Made by a program: the position numbers and the translations under genes
Origin: Paenibacillus marchantiae
GTDB taxonomy: Bacteria > Bacillota > Bacilli > Paenibacillales > Paenibacillaceae
Assembly (NCBI RefSeq): GCF_028771845.1
Contig: NZ_CP118270.1
Span: forward strand, 4,154,001 to 4,218,000
DNA: 64,000 nucleotides
Direction: 5' to 3'
Shown here: piece after piece, positions 56,744 through 64,000 of the stretch
How positions within the stretch are numbered: position 1 is the stretch's first letter
Layout: each line of letters begins with the position of its first letter
The notes under the pieces: model-generated
Told to the model about the DNA's origin: nothing
Databases searched by the model: none
Seen by the model: only the letters and a program-made list of their open reading frames with translations

Positions 56744-58780
56744 ATGAGCAAGGAACCCATGGATGAGAACAAAAAGATAGAACAGCGAAATGCCTTTCTT
56801 CGGGATAATAACGGAAAAGAGATGTCTTCCAACGAAGGGGTTAAAATATCGGATGATAGTAACTCGCTAAAAGCGGGGGATCGCGGACCCACGCTGCTTG
56901 AAGATTTTCTGATGCGTGAGAAACTGTCTCACTTTGACCGGGAACGCATTCCGGAGAGAGTTGTGCATGCCCGGGGATATGGAGCCTACGGTGAATTTGA
57001 GTTATATGAGTCACTTGAAGAGTTAACGATGGCACATTTTCTTCAGGATCCCGGTGTGAAGACACCGCTATTCGTTCGTTTTTCCGAGGTTGCAGGCTCC
57101 AAAGGAGTGAACGAAACGAATCGGGATGTGCGTGGGTTTTCAGTGAAGTTTTATACCGAAGAAGGCAACTTTGATCTGGTCGGCAATAATATTCCGATCT
57201 TCTTCATTCAGGATGGGATCAAGTTCCCGGATTTGATTCATGCACTGAAGCCGGAACCCAATAATGAAATTCCACAAGGCTCCACTGCGCACGATACCTT
57301 CTGGGACTTCATCGCCAATAATCAGGAGTCGGCAGCGATGGTCATGTGGATTATGTCGGATCGCACGATACCGCGAAGCTTTCGAATGATGCAGGGATTT
57401 GGAGTACATACCTTCCGGCTGGTGAACAAAGAAGGCAAATCCAGATTCGTGAAATTTCATTGGAGGCCTGTACTTGGCATGCATTCTTTTGTGTGGGATG
57501 AGGCGCAGAAGCTGGGCGGTGCGGACCCGGATTTTCATCGCAGGGACCTGTGGGAGAATATCAATGCAGGTAACTTTGCTGAGTTCGAACTTGGAATACA
57601 GGTGCTGGAGGAAGCGGATGAATTCAAGTTTGATTTTGATATTTTGGATGCAACGAAATTATGGCCAGAAGAAGACATTCCGGTACGAATCATTGGCAAA
57701 ATGACGATTAACCAAAATGTCGAGAATGTATTTGCGGAAACGGAACAGTCGGCTTTCCATCCTGGCAACATTGTACGTGGCATTGATTTCAGCAATGATC
57801 CACTGCTTCAAGGCCGGCTATTCTCGTATACGGATACACAATTGGCAAGGGTGGGCACGAATTATCAGGAATTGCCGATCAATCGTCCCGTGTGCCCTGT
57901 ACATAACAACCAGAGAGACGGTGCTTCCCGCTACACCATTGATCGAGGAAGAGTCGCCTATCACGATAACTCTCTTGCCAATAATTCTCCCTATACTGTG
58001 CCCGGTACAAAAGGTGGGTTTGTAACGTATCCTTCCACGGTGCAAGGTCTCAAGGAACGAAAAACGGCAGCTAGTTTCCTGGATCATTTCTCACAGGCAC
58101 GTTTATTCTGGAACAGCATGACTGGTGTGGAGAAGGGTCATATCATTCAGGCACTCACGTTTGAGCTTGGGAAAGTAAAAGATGTTTCGATTCGCCAACA
58201 GGTCGTCGATATGTTAGGGAATATCAGCACAGAGCTGGCAACCATTCTGGCTCGCGAGCTTGGAGTCGCTGTACCTAAGGTTTCCGAATCTACGGTGACA
58301 AAATCCTCCCCTGCGCTAAGCATGGCCAATACCGTATTTTCTCCCAAGACACTGCGCGTCGGGGTGATTGTCGGTGAAGGATTTGATGGTCCCAGCACAC
58401 AATACATTTTGGATGAGTTTAAGAGCGCGGGACTTCGTCCAGTCATTGTTCATGAAAGACAAGGTGTGGTCCATGGAACGAGCGGTGTGGAGTTGAAAGT
58501 GGATGACAGCTTTTTGACCGGATCACCTTTAGTATATGATGGGTTATTCATTGTTGGAGGACAGAAGGAAGATAATTATTTTCAGAAATACACCCGATCC
58601 TATGCCATTGAAACGTACAATCATTTTAAACCGGTAGGAGCTACACCGACGGGGGAGGCACTGATCCAGCCAGTCGGTATTATCGGCAAACCTGGCGTCA
58701 TTGTGGAACAACAACCAGCGGCGTTTGCAGAGCAATTCATTCAAGCAATGACCCAGCAACGCTTTTGGGATCGAACGTAG
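56744..58780 (+). CDS. katE: Large-subunit catalase (clade 2, HPII/KatE type)
   Basis: A 678-residue heme catalase converting hydrogen peroxide to water and oxygen. Distal His75 (VVHARGYGAYGEF), the RFSEVAGSKGVNETNRDVRGFSVKFYT core with its Asn region, and proximal heme-ligand Tyr362 (LFSYTDTQLAR) are present. A C-terminal flavodoxin/DJ-1-like domain (about 525-678, VGVIVGEGFDGPSTQYIL) marks the large-subunit clade. ATG 56744 follows TGGAGGTGATT; an ATG 18 nt upstream has no site. It is monocistronic with its own terminator. In Bacillus the similar enzyme belongs to the general stress response, but I could not identify a sigma-B promoter. Confidence 0.95.
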   Translation: MSKEPMDENKKIEQRNAFLRDNNGKEMSSNEGVKISDDSNSLKAGDRGPTLLEDFLMREKLSHFDRERIPERVVHARGYGAYGEFELYESLEELTMAHFLQDPGVKTPLFVRFSEVAGSKGVNETNRDVRGFSVKFYTEEGNFDLVGNNIPIFFIQDGIKFPDLIHALKPEPNNEIPQGSTAHDTFWDFIANNQESAAMVMWIMSDRTIPRSFRMMQGFGVHTFRLVNKEGKSRFVKFHWRPVLGMHSFVWDEAQKLGGADPDFHRRDLWENINAGNFAEFELGIQVLEEADEFKFDFDILDATKLWPEEDIPVRIIGKMTINQNVENVFAETEQSAFHPGNIVRGIDFSNDPLLQGRLFSYTDTQLARVGTNYQELPINRPVCPVHNNQRDGASRYTIDRGRVAYHDNSLANNSPYTVPGTKGGFVTYPSTVQGLKERKTAASFLDHFSQARLFWNSMTGVEKGHIIQALTFELGKVKDVSIRQQVVDMLGNISTELATILARELGVAVPKVSESTVTKSSPALSMANTVFSPKTLRVGVIVGEGFDGPSTQYILDEFKSAGLRPVIVHERQGVVHGTSGVELKVDDSFLTGSPLVYDGLFIVGGQKEDNYFQKYTRSYAIETYNHFKPVGATPTGEALIQPVGIIGKPGVIVEQQPAAFAEQFIQAMTQQRFWDRT

Positions 58781-58816
58781 CAGATTGAATGTCTTCAACG
58801 AGTAGATCTCAAATAA

Positions 58817-58851
58817 CAAGAAAAGGACCTCACTAGAGATCCTTTTTCTTG
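58817..58851. terminator. Bidirectional terminator katE / DUF4023-like gene
   Basis: AAGAAAAGGA-CTC pairs with GAG-TCCTTTTTCTT (58819-58832 with 58836-58850) with one internal mismatch. T-runs lie on both strands. Confidence 0.75.
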
Positions 58852-58913
58852 TTTCTTGTGCTTGAAAAAAATAAGAGCGCTATTTCCCTAATTTGCTGCA
58901 ATTGATTTTAGTC

Positions 58914-59042
58914 TTACTTATTGGTGCTATGCTGCTTCGCCGGCAGTTTATCTGTTGGTGTACCTTTACCATTGTTTTTGTTATGACGTGCTTTTTCGGC
59001 GTTCTCATTCACTTTCTTTACAAAATCATGGGTGCTCTCCAT
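58914..59042 (-). CDS. DUF4023-like mini-protein
   Basis: A 42-residue, highly polar and basic peptide starting MESTHDFVKKVNENAEKAR and ending in KLPAKQHSTNK. The ESTHDFVKK start and LP-KQHSTNK end match my recollection of the DUF4023 family of short Firmicute proteins of unknown role. GAAGGAGG lies 12 nt before ATG 59042; the longer open frame upstream of it is not supported. It is monocistronic. Confidence 0.65.
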   Translation of the reverse strand: MESTHDFVKKVNENAEKARHNKNNGKGTPTDKLPAKQHSTNK

Positions 59043-59252
59043 GTTTAAGCAAACCTCCTTCAGAAAATCAAAATGTGTAGCCTGAATCAATCTTAATATA
59101 ACCATTGGAAGATCATTATATTTGGATGCTCCACTCTTACAGTAATATCATTACGACTAGTATGAAACGTCGGTGGGATAAACTGGACATGGGAAGTTCA
59201 GGCGTCTAAACTGTATAGAACGATACAAACAAGAAGGAGCCCGAATCGAACC

Positions 59253-60011
59253 ATGTTGCAGAAATTCGGTTTTACACAATATGAAAGTCAGGTATATGAG
59301 GCCATATTTGCGCAGGATGCACCGCTCGATGCCACATCCATTGTTAATTACTCCAATGTACCCAAGGCTAAGATATACGAAGTGCTTAATCGGCTTATTG
59401 ATAAGGGAATCGTCCTAACAACTATGCATGGGAAGAAAAAATTGTACATGGCGGTTGATCTTCAGTCCATTATCCTCAAAATTAGGGCTGACTTTGAGAA
59501 GGATATTGAGGAATTAAAGACATATAAAATCAAACGTACATTCACAGATGAACATATCTGGACATTGAAGGATGCATCATCCATTGCATCGAACATTGAA
59601 CAGCTCATTGAGGAAGCGGATTCGTATATCCTTTTTCTGGCCTGGAACGAGCAAATGGAGAAATACCGGGAGCTTCTGGAGAGAAAAGAGGCCGAAGGGG
59701 TACATGTAGAGGTCTTGGCTGTAGGAGGACTGCAAACGTCTCTAACCCATAAATATTCGTTAATTCCGATGCTTGAGGACAGTAATCTTGAGCCCTCGCA
59801 GCTAATCATTGTTGACCATGGCTATCTCTTGTTTGCAGGAATCGAACATGATTCATGGAAGGCCATCAAGACAACGTCCAAACCGATTGTTAAAGCAATG
59901 ACGGATTATTTCTATCATGACGTCGCTCTTACTCAAATTACCAAAAAATATGGTGACCAGCTGCTTCAGGACGAAGAAATCGCACGTCTGCTGGCGCGAT
60001 TAATTTATTAA
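59253..60011 (+). CDS. TrmB family transcriptional regulator
   Basis: A 252-residue regulator: N-terminal winged HTH (LQKFGFTQYESQVYEAIFAQDAPLDATSIVNYSNVPKAKIYEVLNRLIDKGIV) followed by a coiled segment and a PLD-like/TrmB effector domain. TrmB-like proteins often control sugar transport or efflux. AGAAGGAGC lies upstream. It precedes an MFS gene on the same strand but is separated from it by a terminator. Confidence 0.87.
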   Translation: MLQKFGFTQYESQVYEAIFAQDAPLDATSIVNYSNVPKAKIYEVLNRLIDKGIVLTTMHGKKKLYMAVDLQSIILKIRADFEKDIEELKTYKIKRTFTDEHIWTLKDASSIASNIEQLIEEADSYILFLAWNEQMEKYRELLERKEAEGVHVEVLAVGGLQTSLTHKYSLIPMLEDSNLEPSQLIIVDHGYLLFAGIEHDSWKAIKTTSKPIVKAMTDYFYHDVALTQITKKYGDQLLQDEEIARLLARLIY

Positions 60012-60023
60012 AACGATGGTTCC

Positions 60024-60053
60024 AAAGCTATTCTTTCGGAGAATAGCTTTTTT
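60024..60053 (+). terminator. Terminator of the TrmB-like gene
   Basis: AAAGCTATTCT (60024-60034), loop TTCGG, AGAATAGCTTT (60040-60050), then a T-run. The stem is perfect. Confidence 0.88.
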
Positions 60054-60075
60054 GTATTGAAATCTTCTCTTGATT

Positions 60076-60099
60076 AAGTTACTATCGTAGTTGTAACTT
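60076..60099 (+). promoter_or_regulatory. Dyad upstream of the MFS gene
   Basis: AAGTTAC (60076-60082) and GTAACTT (60093-60099) form a 7-bp perfect dyad with a 10-bp spacer. It overlaps TACTAT (60080-60085), a -10 candidate 17 bp from TTGAAA (60057-60062). It is a plausible repressor site for control of the exporter. Confidence 0.5.
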
Positions 60100-60116
60100 T
60101 CGAGGAGGCTTCAAAA

Positions 60117-61280
60117 ATGAATAAAAAAGTATATGTCCTGGCAATCGCGGCATTTGTGGTTGGTACCGTTGAACTCATTTTAGGCGGGATTCTGGACTTG
60201 ATTGCAACAGATCTTCATCTGACCTTGGCCAAAGCCGGGTATTTAATTTCCATCTTCTCCCTTGTCTATGCGTTATCTGCGCCTATTTTGTTAAATATGA
60301 CGGCTAGATTCGAACGTAAAAAAGTATATATGTGCACTTTATTCGTTTTTCTAATCAGCAATCTCATCTCTGCGTTCAGTGCTAATTTCTATATTCTTTT
60401 GGCAGGCAGAGCATTGGGGGCTGCAACGGGCTCGCTGATTTTTGTCCTGTCTTTGACGCTCGCAGCTCGTATTGTGGAGCCCCAATATAAAGGGCGTGCT
60501 GTGGGAATAATCACGATGGGAGGAAGTGCATCACTGATTCTGGGGGTACCTCTCGGAATCTTTGTGGGTAATATCGCAGGATGGCGTGAAGTGTTTATGT
60601 TGATCGCGATTTTGACTGCAGTAGTCATGGTTGCCATTGGCATTGCCATGGATCGTGTGCAGCCGATTCCGGCAGTATCCCTGAAGAAGCAGCTTACTGC
60701 TCTATGGAACCCGAAAATGCTGGCAATCCATGTTACAACATTGCTTGTGCTCGCAGGACACTTAACGTTATATGCTTATTTCACACCATTTCTCCAGGAA
60801 GCGCTGGGAGCCAGCTCAACAATGGTCACCTTTATCTATATGATGTTTGGTATCGCTGCTGTGGCAGGGGGAGGAATCGGCGGCATATTATCAGATCGCT
60901 TGCACCCAGCCAAAGCCATTATTATCGTGCTGATACCCTTTATCATAAGCATGGCGGTTATTCCATTTAGTACCGGGTTGCCTTTAATTGCCTTCTTGAT
61001 TCTGCTAAGTATCTGGAGTGCATTAAGCTGGACCGTTACACCGGTACAGAATAGTCTGATTATCAAAACCTCACCGGCAACGGCTGAAACGTTAATTAGC
61101 ACCAATTCAGGCATTGCACATGCTGGTATTGCTCTGGGAACCTATATAGGTGGGATGGTTATCGATCATTCGTCCATTATGTATACAGGATGGGTGGGAT
61201 CGGTTCTGATCCTTATGGGTCTGGTGTCGGCCGTTTACGCAATTAGTCGCAAGGAGCAAACTGTTCAGGCGGCTGGATAA
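60117..61280 (+). CDS. MFS transporter (DHA1-type efflux)
   Basis: A 387-residue, 12-TM carrier with motif A-like ARFERKKV, motif C-like ASLILGVPLGIFVG, and the typical opening AAFVVGTVELILGGILDLIATDL of DHA1 sugar/purine/drug efflux proteins. GAGGAGG precedes ATG 60117. It has its own promoter and dyad, and a strong terminator after it. The substrate is unknown. Confidence 0.87.
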   Translation: MNKKVYVLAIAAFVVGTVELILGGILDLIATDLHLTLAKAGYLISIFSLVYALSAPILLNMTARFERKKVYMCTLFVFLISNLISAFSANFYILLAGRALGAATGSLIFVLSLTLAARIVEPQYKGRAVGIITMGGSASLILGVPLGIFVGNIAGWREVFMLIAILTAVVMVAIGIAMDRVQPIPAVSLKKQLTALWNPKMLAIHVTTLLVLAGHLTLYAYFTPFLQEALGASSTMVTFIYMMFGIAAVAGGGIGGILSDRLHPAKAIIIVLIPFIISMAVIPFSTGLPLIAFLILLSIWSALSWTVTPVQNSLIIKTSPATAETLISTNSGIAHAGIALGTYIGGMVIDHSSIMYTGWVGSVLILMGLVSAVYAISRKEQTVQAAG

Positions 61281-61334
61281 TGTGTTGATTTAAAAGTTGT
61301 CTTTGCAAACTGCTATATATTTTTTTACTTCAGC

Positions 61335-61378
61335 AAACCTCTGCGATCCAATAATTATTGGATCGCAGAGGTTTTTTT
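61335..61378. terminator. Very strong terminator (20-bp perfect arms)
   Basis: The sequence 61335-61374 is a perfect inverted repeat with 20-bp arms centred on AATAATTATT, followed by TTTT. The MFS gene is the obvious user. Confidence 0.92.
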
Positions 61379-61423
61379 AATAACATTAGGCATAATATCT
61401 CTATATTCAATTTGCAAAGGAAC

Positions 61424-61451
61424 TTGATTTATTTAGGTTATCCCATATAAT
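61424..61451 (+). promoter_or_regulatory. Promoter of the acetyltransferase pair
   Basis: TTGATT (61424-61429) and TATAAT (61446-61451) with a 16-bp spacer, about 70 bp before the first acetyltransferase gene. Confidence 0.6.
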
Positions 61452-61521
61452 TATTATAGCTTTATAAAGTATCTTAATTTAACGGTTCAAAAATTAATAT
61501 AGACGTAAAGGGGAAACAATC

Positions 61522-62097
61522 ATGAGCAGTATTACAACAAAATCGGAAAAACAAAAAATGATCGATGGTGAGCTGTACTTGGCTTCCGATCCCCAATTGT
61601 ATCAAGACCGGGAATATGCAAGAAAAATGACACGCATGTACAATCAGACCACAGAAACAGATGGTGCGCTCCGTACAAAGCTATTAAAAGAGCTATTAGG
61701 ATCAACGGGTGAACACCTGAGCATGGAACCGAATATTCATTTTGACTATGGATACAACATTCATGTTGGAGAGCATTTCTATACCAACTTTAACTGTACG
61801 ATACTTGATGTATGTGAAGTGCGCATTGGGGATAACTGTTTAATGGGACCTGATGTTCACATATATACCGCTACCCATCCCTTGAATCCATTCGAACGGA
61901 TAACAGGTGCAGAGTATGGTAAGCCAGTAACCTTAGGAAATAATGTATGGATCGGAGGCAGGGCAGTTATTAATCCAGGAGTCACCATTGGGAACAATGT
62001 CGTTATTGCTTCCGGTGCCGTAGTTACAAAAGATGTCCCGGATAACAGGATTGTTGGTGGAAATCCTGCTAGAATCATTAGAGAGATAGAGCTTTAA
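61522..62097 (+). CDS. Maa/LacA-type sugar O-acetyltransferase 1
   Basis: A 191-residue left-handed beta-helix (hexapeptide repeat) acetyltransferase. The N-terminal cap [52 protein letters not shown], the catalytic His in YTATHPLNP and the [35 protein letters not shown] core match maltose/galactoside acetyltransferases. It transfers acetyl from acetyl-CoA to a sugar hydroxyl. AAAGGGGAAAC precedes the ATG. It lies 41 bp before a paralogue. Confidence 0.92.
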   Translation: MSSITTKSEKQKMIDGELYLASDPQLYQDREYARKMTRMYNQTTETDGALRTKLLKELLGSTGEHLSMEPNIHFDYGYNIHVGEHFYTNFNCTILDVCEVRIGDNCLMGPDVHIYTATHPLNPFERITGAEYGKPVTLGNNVWIGGRAVINPGVTIGNNVVIASGAVVTKDVPDNRIVGGNPARIIREIEL

Positions 62098-62138
62098 TCT
62101 ATTCATTTTGGACAGAAGAGTTGGAGGCATAAGAATTC

Positions 62139-62726
62139 ATGACAGAAAAAGAGAAATCACAACTGGGACTACTGTATAATGCGAATTATGACAAAGAATT
62201 AATTGATGAGCGGTTGTACGCGAAGGGACTTTGTTACGAGTACAATCAGCTTCATCCAGGCAAGATCTCTGAGAGAGAGGCGCTGCTCAAAAAGTTGCTC
62301 GGAAAAACGACGAATCGTTTCCTGATTGAGCAGCCATTTGTATGTGATTACGGCTATAACATTGAAATTGGCGAGAACTTCTATAGCAATCATAATATAG
62401 TTATGCTGGATGGAGCTAAAATCCGGTTTGGTGACAACGTTTTTGTTGCTCCGAACTGTGGATTCTACACTGCTGGTCATCCTTATGATGTGGAACAACG
62501 TAACGAAGGACTTGAAATTGTAGGTCCCATCACAGTGGGCAATAATGTATGGATTGGTGGCGGCGTGACTGTGCTTGCGGGTGTGACCATTGGAGATAAC
62601 ACAATCATCGGTGCAGGAAGTGTAGTTACCAGAGACATTCCTTCGGATGTAATTGCTGCGGGTAATCCATGCAGAGTTATTCGCAAAATAACGGAAGCAG
62701 ACAAAACGAAGTATAGAAAAAGCTAA
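62139..62726 (+). CDS. Maa/LacA-type sugar O-acetyltransferase 2
   Basis: A 195-residue paralogue of the preceding gene with the same fold (DYGYNIEIGENFYSNHNIVMLDGAKI, catalytic His in [43 protein letters not shown]). Sequence differs enough that a recent duplication is unlikely. Overlapping or complementary acceptor sugars are possible. The ribosome site GTTGGAGGC is somewhat distant from the ATG. A terminator follows. Confidence 0.92.
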   Translation: MTEKEKSQLGLLYNANYDKELIDERLYAKGLCYEYNQLHPGKISEREALLKKLLGKTTNRFLIEQPFVCDYGYNIEIGENFYSNHNIVMLDGAKIRFGDNVFVAPNCGFYTAGHPYDVEQRNEGLEIVGPITVGNNVWIGGGVTVLAGVTIGDNTIIGAGSVVTRDIPSDVIAAGNPCRVIRKITEADKTKYRKS

Positions 62727-62751
62727 CACAAATGTATACGAACCCTCAGAA

Positions 62752-62780
62752 TGCCCGATGTTTTTTCATCGGGTGTTTTT
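62752..62780 (+). terminator. Terminator after the acetyltransferase pair
   Basis: CCCGATG (62754-62760), loop TTTTTT, CATCGGG (62767-62773), then TGTTTTT. Confidence 0.87.
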
Positions 62781-62843
62781 AAACCCTTTGGAGATATTGT
62801 ATAGTTACTACATTGGAGAAGAAACTATGGAGTAGGGGTGCTT

Positions 62844-63848
62844 ATGAAAATAGCGAACGCGTATTTGATGAAAGAAATTAATATAAACCATGTACGCCAG
62901 GTCATGAAACGGGTAGAAACAGCAACGAAGCCACAACTGGCCTCCTTGACCAAGCTCAGTGTAGTAACCGTCAATTCACTGGTCAAAGAGTTGTGTGAAC
63001 TGGGTGAACTGTTTGAGGACGAGACAGTACCTTCCAACGGGGGGAGACCTGCATTAACCTACAGATATAATTACGATTTTAGCTTGGCTTTGGTCATGTA
63101 TATCAACGAAAAGCAGGGGCAGGATCTGATCACAGCCACTGTCATTAACTTAGAGGATAACATGGTGTTCAGAGAAGAATATACGATGCCCGCCTTTGAC
63201 CAGAGACACTTCTATGAAATCATTGGGAACGTACTAGCTCAACATGCTTCCATTAAAGTCATCGGTATCGGTATTCCGGGGCAAACCGTGAATGGAGAAA
63301 TTACGGTGAGCAGTCACCGGCAGTTAGAAGGTGTCCGCATGATTGAAGATCTTGAAGCACAGTTCGGATTACCAGTCATGGTGGAAAATGATGTGAACGC
63401 TGCAATTAGCGGATATTGCGCAAAAAGAGAGTTAGACGAGGATCAGTGTGTCATCGGAATTTATTTTCCAACCAAATATCCTCCAGGCATGGGCATTTAT
63501 GTGGACGGTAAAGTGATCAAAGGAAAACGTGGCATGGCCGGGGAAGTCAAATACCTTCCTATGGGAATTGATTGGTATGATACAGTGGAAAAGGAAGCGT
63601 TTATTGCAACGGTATGCAAAATGATTCAAATAATAAATGCGATTCTTGCTCCAGACCAGGTGGTGATTTATCAGAAGATGGTTGAAGAAGATGCAGTGGT
63701 TCAAGCGTGGCAAATGTATCAAGGCGATCTGTCGATGCCATCTTATCCTGACATCATTCTGATCGATTCCTTCCAGGAAGACTTTGAAGCAGGGATGCGA
63801 TGGTTAACATTGAAAGCATTGGAACCGGACCTGGTCCAATTCAACTGA
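62844..63848 (+). CDS. ROK family regulator without the usual zinc motif
   Basis: A 334-residue protein with an N-terminal winged HTH (about 1-70, KPQLASLTKLSVVTVNSLVKELCELGELFE, then NGGRPALTYRYN) and a ROK kinase-like domain. IGIGIPGQTVNGEI and the Asp in ENDVNAAISGY match sugar-kinase/ROK folds. The usual AGEIGH and CxCGxxGC zinc site of ROK proteins is replaced by GMAGEVKYLPMGIDWYDT with no Cys cluster. ATG 62844 has AGGGG about 6 nt upstream. It probably acts as a sugar-responsive repressor (NagC/XylR type); the targets may be the acetyltransferases or genes beyond the window. Confidence 0.85.
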   Translation: MKIANAYLMKEININHVRQVMKRVETATKPQLASLTKLSVVTVNSLVKELCELGELFEDETVPSNGGRPALTYRYNYDFSLALVMYINEKQGQDLITATVINLEDNMVFREEYTMPAFDQRHFYEIIGNVLAQHASIKVIGIGIPGQTVNGEITVSSHRQLEGVRMIEDLEAQFGLPVMVENDVNAAISGYCAKRELDEDQCVIGIYFPTKYPPGMGIYVDGKVIKGKRGMAGEVKYLPMGIDWYDTVEKEAFIATVCKMIQIINAILAPDQVVIYQKMVEEDAVVQAWQMYQGDLSMPSYPDIILIDSFQEDFEAGMRWLTLKALEPDLVQFN

Positions 63849-63869
63849 AGACGGACTCCCGTAATAATA

Positions 63870-63941
63870 AAAATCCCTCAGCAGAAAACAATACATCATC
63901 ACATTGTATACCAATGCATGTCCTTGTTTTCTGCTGGGGGA
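63870..63941 (-). terminator. Long imperfect hairpin with U-tract on the minus strand
   Basis: CCCTCAGCAGAAAACAA (63875-63891) pairs with TTGTTTTCTGCTGGGGG (63924-63940) around a loop of about 32 nt. Only the minus strand has a T-run after the stem (GGGATTTTTATTATT), so it would end leftward transcription entering from the right edge. Confidence 0.45.
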
Positions 63942-64000
63942 GAGCAGGAATGCACCTGCTACAGCTGTAACAATTCCTTAACGTTTTAGGCTCTTGCCGT

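Noticed and set aside
62199..62729. Minus-strand open frame of 176 codons
   Set aside because: It is antisense to the second acetyltransferase, whose hexapeptide repeats are unmistakable.
1..64000. CRISPR arrays, tRNA/rRNA genes, IS elements, prophage
   Set aside because: No regularly spaced repeats with spacers, no cloverleaf-like sequences, and no transposase, integrase or phage structural proteins among the coding regions.

Overview
The window looks like chromosomal DNA from a Paenibacillus-type Firmicute. Supporting signs are strong AGGAGG-type ribosome sites, frequent GTG/TTG starts, lipobox solute-binding proteins, and two CUT1 sugar ABC transporters each paired with a YesM/YesN-type two-component system. 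There is also a DUF4023-like mini-protein. I see no rRNA, tRNA, CRISPR, insertion sequence or prophage gene. Species cannot be fixed from this sequence alone.

Layout. 0-4 kb: the end of a Stf0-like sulfotransferase, then a translationally coupled heterodimeric ABC exporter. 4-10 kb: heme O synthase (ctaB, minus strand), a thioredoxin-reductase-like flavoprotein, and a self-sufficient CYP102-type P450-reductase fusion with a dyad operator at its probable transcription start. 10-13.5 kb: a small secreted protein, an MFS transporter and an M32 carboxypeptidase. 13.7-23 kb: an eight-gene operon coding for a dipeptide/oligopeptide-type importer (binding protein, two permeases, two ATPases), an M20 amidohydrolase, an atypical M28 peptidase and an SDR dehydrogenase. 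23-26.4 kb: a LysR regulator divergent from an LmrA/LmrB-like TetR plus 14-TM exporter pair. 26.6-35 kb: a kinase-like protein, an alpha/beta hydrolase, an MBL hydrolase, LysE divergent from an XRE-cupin regulator, an OmpR-type two-component system, and a TetX-like flavin monooxygenase with an MBL partner.

35-49 kb is an arabinan-utilisation locus. A secreted GH43 endo-arabinanase diverges from a very large GH51 arabinofuranosidase. These are followed by two CUT1 permeases, a YesM-like kinase, a YesN/AraC-like regulator and the binding lipoprotein. Two promoters in this locus share one bipartite motif with identical spacing to the -10 box, and cre-like sites suggest carbon catabolite control. 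49-56 kb is a second CUT1/two-component locus in divergent arrangement. Its control region carries four AraC-type direct repeats spaced 21, 73 and 21 bp, the last overlapping the expected -35. Neither CUT1 locus contains its own ATPase, so a shared MsmX-type ATPase elsewhere is inferred.

56-64 kb: a small unknown gene, a large-subunit catalase (katE type), a DUF4023-like mini-protein, a TrmB-like regulator with an MFS transporter, tandem hexapeptide acetyltransferases, and a ROK-family regulator lacking the usual zinc motif. The most noteworthy material is the regulatory architecture of the two CUT1 loci, the peptide-import operon with its M28 protein lacking the catalytic Glu-Glu pair, and the sensor kinase / TetX-like / MBL group.
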